Positions 5,511-12,367 of a stretch of 15,507 nucleotides of DNA are shown here, in pieces. Position numbers and translations under genes: made by a program. The stretch's first letter is position 1, and each line of letters starts with the position of its first letter. The DNA is taken from the NCBI GenBank assembly GCA_019348305.1, contig JAHWJQ010000027.1:1-15507 (forward strand), written 5' to 3'. The notes under the pieces are model-generated. The model did not search any database. It was not told where the DNA came from and saw only the letters and a list, made by a program, of their open reading frames with translations. This DNA comes from Actinomycetota bacterium (GTDB taxonomy: Bacteria > Actinomycetota > Acidimicrobiia > Acidimicrobiales > CADCTF01).

Positions 5511-8263
5511 GTGTTGCGCAGCCCAGCGGCGATGCCGTTCATGGTGAGTAGCAGGCCCCTGCGCAGCAGGGCGTCGGGCTCGCCGCTGCTTCGCCAGCGG
5601 GACAGGAGGTTGACCTGCAGGTGGCTGATCGGGTCGAGGTAGAGGTCGCGCACGGCCAGAGTCCGCCTGAGCTCGGGTTGGCGCTCGAGCAGTGTCTCGG
5701 CTCCGCTCACTGCCAGCACCTCGGCGACGGTCAGGTCGAACTCGGCCTGGATGACGTCGAAGATGTGGTGCAGCGACGGGTCGACCAAGCGGTCGACGTA
5801 GCGCCGCGCCACGCCCAGGTCGACCTTGGACAGCACCATCTCGACATTGGAAACGAACGTCCTGAAGAAGTGCCAGCCCTCGTACATGTCGGCCAGTACG
5901 ACGCCCTCGCCGGCCGCCCGGGCGGCCGCCAGTCCGGAACCGACCCCGAACCAGCCCGGCACGATCTGGCGTGGTTGGGTCCAGGCGAAGACCCACGGAA
6001 TGGCCCGCAACGTCTCCAGGCTTGCCTCCGTCGTCCCCGCCGCCCGCCGGGCTGGTCGCGAGCCGATGTTGAGCCCGCTCAGTTCCTCGACCGGGGTCGA
6101 GGCCCTGAAGTACTCCGCCAGCCCCTCGCGGGCCAGCAGGGCGCGGTACGCGTCCGCCGCGGCGGCGGATACCGAGTCCATCGTCCGGTCCCAGCTGGCG
6201 AGCACTTCTTCGGACAGCCGTGAGGTCCGGTGCAGCACCGTGGCATCGGCGAGCGCCGCCAAGGTCAGCTCGAGGTTGTGGCGAGCGAGGTTCGGTAGCA
6301 GGTACTTGTCCGAGATCACCTCCCCCTGCTCGGTCAACTTCATCGGGCCCTGGACGACCCCGAAGGGCTGGGCCAGCACGGCGTCGTGAGCCGGCCCACC
6401 GCCCCGGCCCACGGTGCCGCCCCGCCCGTGGAAGAGCCGTAGGAGCACGCCGTGGCGCATGGCGGTGTCGCGCAGCATCCGCTGGGCCTTGTGGATCTCC
6501 CACTGCGACGTCGTGATGCCCGCCTCCTTGTTCGAGTCGGAGTAGCCGAGCATCACCTCCTGGACCTCACCGCGCTGGCGGACGACGTGGCGGTACGCAG
6601 GCTCGCACAGCAGCTGATCGAGCATCTCCCCGGCTGATCTCAGCTCCTCGACGGTCTCGAGCAGCGGGACGAAGCCGATCCTGGCCACGCCGCAGTGGAC
6701 GTCGACCAGCCCCGCCTCTCGGGCCAGGACGACGGCAGCGAGCACGTCGTCGGCACCCTTGGTCATGGACACGACGTAGCTCTCGACGGCGTCGGCGCCG
6801 AAGCGATCGAGGATCGATCGGATCGTCGTGAACAGCGAGAAGACGGCGGCTGCCTCGCCGTCGAGCCTGGGGACGGGGCCCATGAGGGGCCGCCGGTTCT
6901 CGAGCTCGCGGCTCAACAGGCGCATCCGCTCGGCCCGGTCCAGGTTCGCATACGGCTGTCCCCGCTCGCCCAGGCTGTCGATGACCTCGGCCAGTACGAC
7001 GTGGTGACGGTCGGCGTGCTCGCGGATGTCGAGCTTGGCCAGGTGGAACCCGAAGGAGGTGACCGTGCGGATGAGGCGGGCCAGCGAGCCGTCGGCGATC
7101 AGCTGTCCCCGGTTGGCCAGCAAGGAGTCGCGGAGCAACTCGAGGTCCTCGAGGAGGGCCTTGCTGTCCGGGTACTCGTCAGCTGCGTGCACGGGGCGGG
7201 CCTCTGCCAGCCGGCGCTGTGTCCTGCGTAGCCGCTCCCTGATGAACGATGCCTTCAGGCGGTAAGGCTCCTCTGCGTTGAGCCGGCCGTACTCCTGAAC
7301 GACCTCAGGCAGTTGGGCGGCATCCTCACCGAGGCTCTTTGCCAGTTCGTCCGAGATTCCGACGATCTGGGTCGACAGGCTGAGCTGGTTGACCAGCGAG
7401 TCGATGTTGGCGAGGAGAAGGTCGATCCCCGACTCGTGCTGCTGTTCGAGGACGGCGACCGTGACGTCCGGGGTCACGTTGGGGTTGCCGTCACGGTCGC
7501 CGCCGACCCAGCTGCCGAACCTCAACGCCACGGCTTCCGGGCTCGGCTCGACCCCGATCCTGCGCAGCTCCCCGACGAAGTCGTCCACCACTCCGGGGAC
7601 GACGTTGCGGGCCAGGTCCGACAGGTAGAACAGCACCGCCCCCGCCTCCTCGGTGGGCGTCGGGCGCTCGCGGCGGAGCTCGTCGGTCTGCCAGAGGAGG
7701 TCGACCACCTCGGCGAGGCTCTCGTCGATCCGGTCGTGGTCGGCCGGGGCGCTGCGGCTGCGTAGTTCGAGCAGCTCACCGATGCGCCGCAGTTTGGTCA
7801 GCACCGACTGGCGGGCCAGCTGGGTGGGGTGGGCGGTGAACACCGGGCGCAGCTCGATGCGGCCCACGCAGCTGCGCAGCTCCCTGACCGCCGCCGGGTC
7901 GGCCGCTACCCGATCGGCCATCTGGCGGATGGCACTGCCGTTGGCGGCGCGGGCGCGGTCGAGGGCGGCGGCCCGGTGCACCTGTTCGGCGGCGTTGGCC
8001 AGATTGAAGTACGACGAGAAGGCCCTGGCCAGCGAGATGGTCGTGGGGAGATCGACGTTGTCGAGCAGGGTGGCCATGTGGTCGGTGTCGCCCGCCTCAC
8101 GACCCTCGCGGCTTAGCACCCGAACCCGCTCGACGAGCTCGAGCAACTCGGATCCGACCTGGCGCACCAGCGTCTCACCCAGCAGCGAGCCGAGGAGGCG
8201 GATGTCGCGGCGCAGGGCGTCGTCTGCCCCGATCACTTCCACGCCCCGCAGTCTCGCAGTCAC
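5504..8263 (-). CDS. ppc: Phosphoenolpyruvate carboxylase
   Basis: Catalyses PEP plus bicarbonate to oxaloacetate and phosphate, the anaplerotic supply of the TCA cycle, in the cytoplasm. The product is 919 residues, close to E. coli Ppc (883) and complete. Visible family motifs in order are FTAHPTQ with catalytic His145; GGDRDGNP at 254-261; LGYSDSNKEAG with Lys579; the glycine-rich catalytic loop FHGRGGTVGRGGGP at 611-624 with His612 and Arg614; SRPARR further on; and the C-terminal RNTG, which fits the conserved QNTG end where the Asn binds the aspartate inhibitor. All key residues are present, so it should be active and probably aspartate-inhibited. The start is GTG 8263; a GGGAGG stretch lies about 15-20 nt upstream, which is far for a ribosome site, so the exact start is less certain. 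It converges with the M48 gene and diverges from the FKBP gene. Confidence 0.97.
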   Translation of the reverse strand: MTARLRGVEVIGADDALRRDIRLLGSLLGETLVRQVGSELLELVERVRVLSREGREAGDTDHMATLLDNVDLPTTISLARAFSSYFNLANAAEQVHRAAALDRARAANGSAIRQMADRVAADPAAVRELRSCVGRIELRPVFTAHPTQLARQSVLTKLRRIGELLELRSRSAPADHDRIDESLAEVVDLLWQTDELRRERPTPTEEAGAVLFYLSDLARNVVPGVVDDFVGELRRIGVEPSPEAVALRFGSWVGGDRDGNPNVTPDVTVAVLEQQHESGIDLLLANIDSLVNQLSLSTQIVGISDELAKSLGEDAAQLPEVVQEYGRLNAEEPYRLKASFIRERLRRTQRRLAEARPVHAADEYPDSKALLEDLELLRDSLLANRGQLIADGSLARLIRTVTSFGFHLAKLDIREHADRHHVVLAEVIDSLGERGQPYANLDRAERMRLLSRELENRRPLMGPVPRLDGEAAAVFSLFTTIRSILDRFGADAVESYVVSMTKGADDVLAAVVLAREAGLVDVHCGVARIGFVPLLETVEELRSAGEMLDQLLCEPAYRHVVRQRGEVQEVMLGYSDSNKEAGITTSQWEIHKAQRMLRDTAMRHGVLLRLFHGRGGTVGRGGGPAHDAVLAQPFGVVQGPMKLTEQGEVISDKYLLPNLARHNLELTLAALADATVLHRTSRLSEEVLASWDRTMDSVSAAAADAYRALLAREGLAEYFRASTPVEELSGLNIGSRPARRAAGTTEASLETLRAIPWVFAWTQPRQIVPGWFGVGSGLAAARAAGEGVVLADMYEGWHFFRTFVSNVEMVLSKVDLGVARRYVDRLVDPSLHHIFDVIQAEFDLTVAEVLAVSGAETLLERQPELRRTLAVRDLYLDPISHLQVNLLSRWRSSGEPDALLRRGLLLTMNGIAAGLRNTG

Positions 8264-8408
8264 ACAGTTGCGGGACCACCTCCCGGGCGCGTAGTGAGAT
8301 GCATGACTGAGGTCGCCCGGCTCGTGTCTGCCAACCTGGCGACCGTTACCCGGGAGAGGCCTTCGTAGGAGGCGGGCTGGACGCTCCGACGGCGCCGGCC
8401 AGCCTTGC

Positions 8409-8421
8409 TACCTTCGCTCCG
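8409..8421 (+). promoter_or_regulatory. -10 element of a probable leaderless promoter (FKBP gene)
   Basis: TACCTT at 8409-8414 fits TANNNT and ends 6 nt before the GTG start at 8421, so transcription would begin at or next to the start codon. There is no Shine-Dalgarno sequence in the right place; an AGGAGG at 8367-8372 is about 48 nt too far. A 6-bp inverted repeat (GGCTGG 8375-8380, CCAGCC 8399-8404) lies just upstream of the hexamer and could be a regulator site. No clear -35 box is visible. Confidence 0.5.
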
Positions 8422-9050
8422 TGGGCCGTCGACAGACTCAGCGTGAACGGGCCAGGCGCGCGAGACGGGCAGCGGCAGCGGCAGCGGCCCGCCGCAAGCG
8501 CCAGCGCGCCTGGGCCGTCGCCATGGCCGCGCTGGTGGCGCTCGCCATCGCCGCGCTGGTGCTCACGAGGGGCGGCGACGACGCCGGCGTCACGTCGCCG
8601 GCGTCGACCACCACGCTTGCGCCGGCCGAGAACGCATCGGCGGCCGGAAAGCCCTGCGTCGGGACCTCAGGCGACCTGCCCCCGGGCGCCCCCGCCGTCC
8701 CGGTTCGCAAGGGGCCGCCTCCCGAAGAGCTGGTGATCGAGGACCTCAAGCTCGGTGACGGCCCGCCGGTTTCAGCCAACGCCACCGTCAGCGTGAACTA
8801 CATCGGGGTAGCCTGCTCGACCGGGAAGATCTTCGACTCGTCGTACTCCCGAAACCAGCCGGCGACCTTCCCCCTCAACGGCGTCATCCAGGGCTGGCAG
8901 GCCGGCATTCCGGGCATGAAGGTCGGGGGGCAGCGGTTGCTCGGCATTCCACCCGAACAGGCCTACGGCGCCGCCGGCCGACCGCCCGACATTCTCGCCG
9001 ACGAGACGCTCTGGTTCGTCGTCGAGGTGGTTGGCATCGACTCCGCCTGA
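8421..9050 (+). CDS. Membrane-anchored FKBP-type peptidyl-prolyl isomerase
   Basis: Accelerates cis-trans isomerisation of X-Pro bonds, here probably outside the membrane. The 209-residue product begins with a strongly basic Arg/Ala segment (1-29), has one membrane span (30-49), a Ser/Thr/Pro/Ala linker to about residue 95, and a C-terminal FKBP domain (about 103-207). FKBP pocket residues are visible: Tyr127 in VNYIG, Phe138-Asp139 in IFDSS, Phe150, Val155-Ile156 in GVIQGW, Trp159, Tyr182 in IPPEQAYG and Phe199. The positive-inside rule puts the basic tail in the cytoplasm and the enzyme on the outside, where it may assist folding of secreted proteins. Cys79 and Cys132 could form a disulfide. 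The start is GTG 8421, apparently leaderless. It converges with the desaturase-family gene, 26 bp apart. Confidence 0.92.
   Translation: MGRRQTQRERARRARRAAAAAAARRKRQRAWAVAMAALVALAIAALVLTRGGDDAGVTSPASTTTLAPAENASAAGKPCVGTSGDLPPGAPAVPVRKGPPPEELVIEDLKLGDGPPVSANATVSVNYIGVACSTGKIFDSSYSRNQPATFPLNGVIQGWQAGIPGMKVGGQRLLGIPPEQAYGAAGRPPDILADETLWFVVEVVGIDSA
8468..8488 (+). repeat. GGCAGC triplet-type repeat in FKBP N-terminus
   Basis: Three and a half copies of GGCAGC encode a seven-alanine run within the basic cytoplasmic tail of the FKBP protein. The unit is a multiple of three, so length changes stay in frame. Probably of no functional weight. Confidence 0.6.
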
Positions 9051-9076
9051 ACCCCGCCTCCCAGAACCGCTTCGGC

Positions 9077-9907
9077 TCACGGCGCGGCGAGGAGGTGACG
9101 GGCCCGGGCCCCTACGCCCCGCTGCGCCCTGGTCGACGAGACCAGCGCGGGGAAGCCGCCCACCAGCGCCTGGGCCGGTGTGGTCACCCGTGTTCCCCCT
9201 GCCAGCCCGTAGACCACGGGCCTGGTCTCGGCGGCGTACGTGCCGAACAGCCGGTCCCACACGATCAGCACCGACCCGAAGTTCCTATCGAGGTACTCGG
9301 GGTTCGAACCGTGGTGGACCCGGTGGGCCGCCGGCGTCACGAACAGCAAGTCGAGCGGTGTCCGCCGCCGAAGCAGCTCGGTGTGCTGCAGTTGACCGAC
9401 CGCCAGCACGAGGGCGCCGATGGCGGCGAAGGCACCAGGGTGGAAGCCGACCAACGGCACCCAGAGCCACAGCGCCGGCTTGTACACCGACTCCATCCAC
9501 GGGAGCCGGACGGCGGAGGTGAAGGTGAAGCGCTCGAGGGAGTGGTGGACCATGTGCGACGCCCACAGCACCCGAACCCGGTGCTCGGCGCGGTGGATCC
9601 AGTAGTACTGGAAGTCACGGGCAACGAACACCGCCACCCACACCATCGGGTTGGTCCATTCGAGGTCGAACAGCCGGTGGTCGTACACCGCCAGCGCCAC
9701 ACCGAACATGAGACCCTTCGATACCAGGGCCTTTGTTGCGAGGTAGGCCGAGCCGGCGACGATCGAGGTGGCGGACCCGGAGGGGTCGAGGCGCCGGCGC
9801 CGCACCCCGACGAGGTGCTCGCTTACCACCGTGGAGGCCACAGACACCGCGAGGAGCTCGACGGCGTGCTCGACGAGCCAGGAGGTGATCAGCTGAGCGC
9901 TCGGCAT
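9077..9907 (-). CDS. Sterol desaturase / fatty acid hydroxylase family membrane protein
   Basis: A 276-residue integral membrane protein of the diiron FA_hydroxylase/sterol desaturase superfamily, which hydroxylates or desaturates lipid chains or sterol-like substrates using O2. Histidine clusters are in the expected order and spacing: H105-RAE-H109, H118-MV-HH122, H175 in QHTELL, and H195-RV-HH199, followed by NPEYLDRNFG. Hydrophobic spans cover about 12-30, 48-75, 87-100 and 145-172. All diiron ligand motifs are present, so it should be catalytic. The substrate cannot be read from the sequence, and there are no lipid or carotenoid genes beside it. The start is ATG 9907, with no strong ribosome site. 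It is divergent from selO, with 104 bp between the starts. Confidence 0.9.
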   Translation of the reverse strand: MPSAQLITSWLVEHAVELLAVSVASTVVSEHLVGVRRRRLDPSGSATSIVAGSAYLATKALVSKGLMFGVALAVYDHRLFDLEWTNPMVWVAVFVARDFQYYWIHRAEHRVRVLWASHMVHHSLERFTFTSAVRLPWMESVYKPALWLWVPLVGFHPGAFAAIGALVLAVGQLQHTELLRRRTPLDLLFVTPAAHRVHHGSNPEYLDRNFGSVLIVWDRLFGTYAAETRPVVYGLAGGTRVTTPAQALVGGFPALVSSTRAQRGVGARARHLLAAP

Positions 9908-9999
9908 GCTTCACTGTCGGCCCGCCGATCGCCGCCGCACCCCCAGTGAACCCCCCAAACTTCTGTGGGCGACCGCCCGAGTAGAGCCCGGGGTGCGGG

Positions 10000-10012
10000 T
10001 ACGGTCAACTGA
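10000..10012 (+). promoter_or_regulatory. -10 element of a probable leaderless promoter (selO)
   Basis: TACGGT at 10000-10005 fits TANNNT and ends 6 nt before ATG 10012. No Shine-Dalgarno sequence lies between them, so the mRNA probably starts at the ATG. The arrangement is the same as for the FKBP gene at 8421. No clear -35 box is visible in the 104-bp divergent region. Confidence 0.5.
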
Positions 10013-11658
10013 TGACGCCTTCTCGGCAACTGGATGCCAGGCTCGTGACCCCGGTGGCCGACCTCGACGCGATGGCGTTCGACAACCGCTTCACGGCCCA
10101 GCTTCCCGCCGATCCTGACACCTCGAACCGCCGTCGCCAGGTGCACGGCGCGGCCTTCAGCCGCGTGGCCCCCACCCCCGTGTCGGCCCCGGTGACGCTG
10201 GCGTGGTCGCCGGAGGTGGCCGAGCTCCTCGGCCTCGACGCCCAGGTGTGCGCGTCGCAGGACTTCGCGCTGGTCTTCGGCGGCAACCGCGTGCCGAAAG
10301 GAGCCGACCCTTTCGCCATGAGCTACGGGGGCCACCAGTTCGGGACATGGGCGGGCCAGCTGGGAGACGGACGAGCGATCGCCCTGGGGGAGGTGCTCGA
10401 CCGTCACGGCAACCACCAGACGTTGCAGCTCAAGGGAGCGGGACCGACTCCGTACTCACGACGTGCCGACGGCCGAGCCGTGCTTCGGTCGTCGCTGAGG
10501 GAGTTCCTCTGCAGTGAGGCGATGCACCACCTGGGCGTGCCCACCACTCGGGCGCTGTCCCTCGTCGCCACCGGGGACGAGGTGCTGCGCGATGTGCTCT
10601 ACGACGGCAATCCCCGGCCGGAGCCCGGTGCTGTCGTGTGCCGGGTGGCGCCGTCGTTCACGCGGTTCGGGAACTTCCAGCTGCCGGCCGCCCGGGGCGA
10701 CCTGGATCTGCTGCGACAGCTCCTGGAGTTCACCATCCGGGCCGACTTCCCCGAGCTGGCCGCCCAGCGGTTCGCCACCTTCGAAGAGGCGGTGGCCGCG
10801 ATGTTCACCGAGGTCTGTCGCCGCACCGCTCGCCTCGTCGTGGACTGGATGCGGGTGGGCTTCGTGCACGGTGTCCTCAACACCGACAACATGTCGATCC
10901 TCGGTCTCACCATCGACTACGGCCCCTACGGCTGGCTCGAGAACTTCGACCCCGACTGGACGCCCAACACCACCGATGCCGGCACCCGCCGCTACCGCTA
11001 CGGCGCGCAACCCCAGGTGGCGCACTGGAACCTGCTGCAGCTCGGCAACGCCTTGCTCCAGCTCACCGACCAGGTCGAGCCGCTCGAGACCGCCCTCGAC
11101 GACTACAGCCGGAGCTACCACCGCGGCTTTCGCACCATGGTGGCGGAGCGACTGGGCTGGGCTGGGCCCCAGGACCAGGACGACGGGCTGGTGAGCGAAC
11201 TGCTCAGTGTGCTGACTGGCGCGGAGATCGACCAGGTGCTGTTCTTCCGGGACCTGGCCCGGGTGCCCGTCGACCCGGAGGCCCGGCTCTCCGACGACGA
11301 GTTGCTCGCTCCTCTCTCCGCCGCCTGGTACCGCCCGGAGGAGCTGGTGGGCGAGGTGCGGGCCTCGCTGGTGGCCTGGCTCCGGCGTTGGGGCCGGCGC
11401 GTGGTCGACGGTGGGCTCGAAGACCAGGAGCGACGCCGGCGGATGGACGCGCTCAACCCCCGCTTCGTGCTGCGCAACTACCTGGCCCAAGAAGCCATCG
11501 ACGCGGCCGAACAGGGCGATACGTCCCTGATCGGCGAGCTGCTCGACGTGCTGCGTCGCCCCTACGACGACCAGCCTGGCCGCGAGCGCTTCGCCGCTCG
11601 CCGCCCCGAGTGGGCCCGCCAGCGAGTGGGCTGTTCGATGCTGTCCTGCAGTTCCTGA
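10012..11658 (+). CDS. selO: SelO/YdiU family protein adenylyltransferase (pseudokinase)
   Basis: SelO proteins have a kinase fold with ATP bound in flipped orientation and transfer AMP to Ser, Thr or Tyr of target proteins; the E. coli member is linked to the oxidative stress response. The product is 548 residues (E. coli YdiU is 478). Seen here are the family segment MSYGGHQFGTWAGQLGDGRA, the ATP lysine region LQLKGAG with Lys141, PTPYSRRADGRAVLRSSLRE, and the catalytic/metal region N290-T-D292-N293 with D302-YGPYGW. The C-terminus ends C-S-M-L-S-C-S-S, matching the Cys-containing tail of bacterial SelO; the eukaryotic form has selenocysteine near this position. All hallmark residues are present and there is no in-frame TGA, so this is a complete Cys-type SelO. 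The gene is convergent with the DUF2993 gene, 16 bp apart. Confidence 0.96.
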   Translation: MTPSRQLDARLVTPVADLDAMAFDNRFTAQLPADPDTSNRRRQVHGAAFSRVAPTPVSAPVTLAWSPEVAELLGLDAQVCASQDFALVFGGNRVPKGADPFAMSYGGHQFGTWAGQLGDGRAIALGEVLDRHGNHQTLQLKGAGPTPYSRRADGRAVLRSSLREFLCSEAMHHLGVPTTRALSLVATGDEVLRDVLYDGNPRPEPGAVVCRVAPSFTRFGNFQLPAARGDLDLLRQLLEFTIRADFPELAAQRFATFEEAVAAMFTEVCRRTARLVVDWMRVGFVHGVLNTDNMSILGLTIDYGPYGWLENFDPDWTPNTTDAGTRRYRYGAQPQVAHWNLLQLGNALLQLTDQVEPLETALDDYSRSYHRGFRTMVAERLGWAGPQDQDDGLVSELLSVLTGAEIDQVLFFRDLARVPVDPEARLSDDELLAPLSAAWYRPEELVGEVRASLVAWLRRWGRRVVDGGLEDQERRRRMDALNPRFVLRNYLAQEAIDAAEQGDTSLIGELLDVLRRPYDDQPGRERFAARRPEWARQRVGCSMLSCSS

Positions 11659-11674
11659 GGCGCGCCGACCGTCG

Positions 11675-12316
11675 CTACCGGCGGCGCTGCGCGGACCGCA
11701 GCAGAAAGGGCGGGATCTCGTCGGTCGTGCAGGTGATCCGCAGGCGGTCGCCTTGCACGGCGACGTCGGTGGAGCTGCACGCGGTGAGGCCGCTCGCCTC
11801 GAGCCCGAGAGCGGCCGGGGTCACGCCAGCAGCACCAAGGCGAAGGCTTCCGGCGGCGGTGATTGTCGGCGCGACGGTGACGGAGCGGCCGGCCGCCGAG
11901 ATTCGGACCTCTCCTTGTCGAATCGTCACCGGTACTCGCGTCGCCGACGCCAGGTCGGGCCCCGTCAGCTCCACCGCCACCCTTGCCTCGCTGATGGCGG
12001 TCACCTCGACGCCGTCGCCTCCCAGGAGCTTGCTCTCGTCGACGCGCACGTCCTCCAGTTCGATGTCGATGGCGGCAATGGGCAGCCGCCCGGCGACGAA
12101 GCCCGTGATGTGGACGTCGACCCGGCCGGCGCTGCCCGAGGTGAGGAGCTTCGGCAGGAAGGGGAACGAGTGGATGGCGGCATCGGCTGATGTCGAGACC
12201 CCCCCTCGGCGCTCGGCTGCCGCTTCGATGCGGTCTTCGGCGTAGGCCTTGGCGGCGAAGTCGGCGACGACGGCCAGCACGGCGAGGACCACTCCTACGA
12301 CGACGAGGCGTTTCAC
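11675..12316 (-). CDS. DUF2993 (LmeA-like) phospholipid-binding-type protein
   Basis: A 213-residue protein of the DUF2993 family. Residues 3-22 form a hydrophobic signal or anchor, after MKR. Family features visible are AEDRIEAAAERR near residue 27, HSFPFLPKLLTSG near 49-61, VDVHITGF, the run of VTAISEARVAVELTG, and the C-terminal ITCTTDEIPPFLL. The mycobacterial member LmeA binds phospholipids and helps lipomannan mannan elongation, so an envelope role is likely by analogy. The predicted fold is an elongated beta structure (BPI/TULIP-like). Two Cys (in TACSST and ITCTT) may pair. The start is GTG 12316; no clear ribosome site is seen. It lies 51 bp downstream of the permease gene on the same strand and may be the last gene of that operon. 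Confidence 0.85.
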   Translation of the reverse strand: MKRLVVVGVVLAVLAVVADFAAKAYAEDRIEAAAERRGGVSTSADAAIHSFPFLPKLLTSGSAGRVDVHITGFVAGRLPIAAIDIELEDVRVDESKLLGGDGVEVTAISEARVAVELTGPDLASATRVPVTIRQGEVRISAAGRSVTVAPTITAAGSLRLGAAGVTPAALGLEASGLTACSSTDVAVQGDRLRITCTTDEIPPFLLRSAQRRR

Positions 12317-12367
12317 GTCGTGCCGGGGGGCAGGGTCTTGGCGGACATTGACCCGAACGTAGGCGCT

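Noticed and set aside
5872..6600. Question whether the PEP carboxylase is damaged or a short variant
   Set aside because: All motifs from FTAHPTQ to RNTG are present at normal spacing. Gln after HPT also occurs in plant enzymes and is not a defect.
8303..8368. 21-codon ORF in the ppc/FKBP divergent region
   Set aside because: It has an ATG and a stop but no ribosome site and no recognisable product; too short to separate from chance in GC-rich DNA.
8367..8372. AGGAGG as ribosome site for the FKBP gene
   Set aside because: It is about 48 nt upstream of GTG 8421, and no start codon in the FKBP frame lies at the right distance.
11662..11687. GCGCCG/CGGCGC inverted repeat near the selO and DUF2993 stops
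   Set aside because: The stem is 6 bp with a 14-nt loop and lies partly in coding sequence; such GC-only repeats are frequent by chance here.
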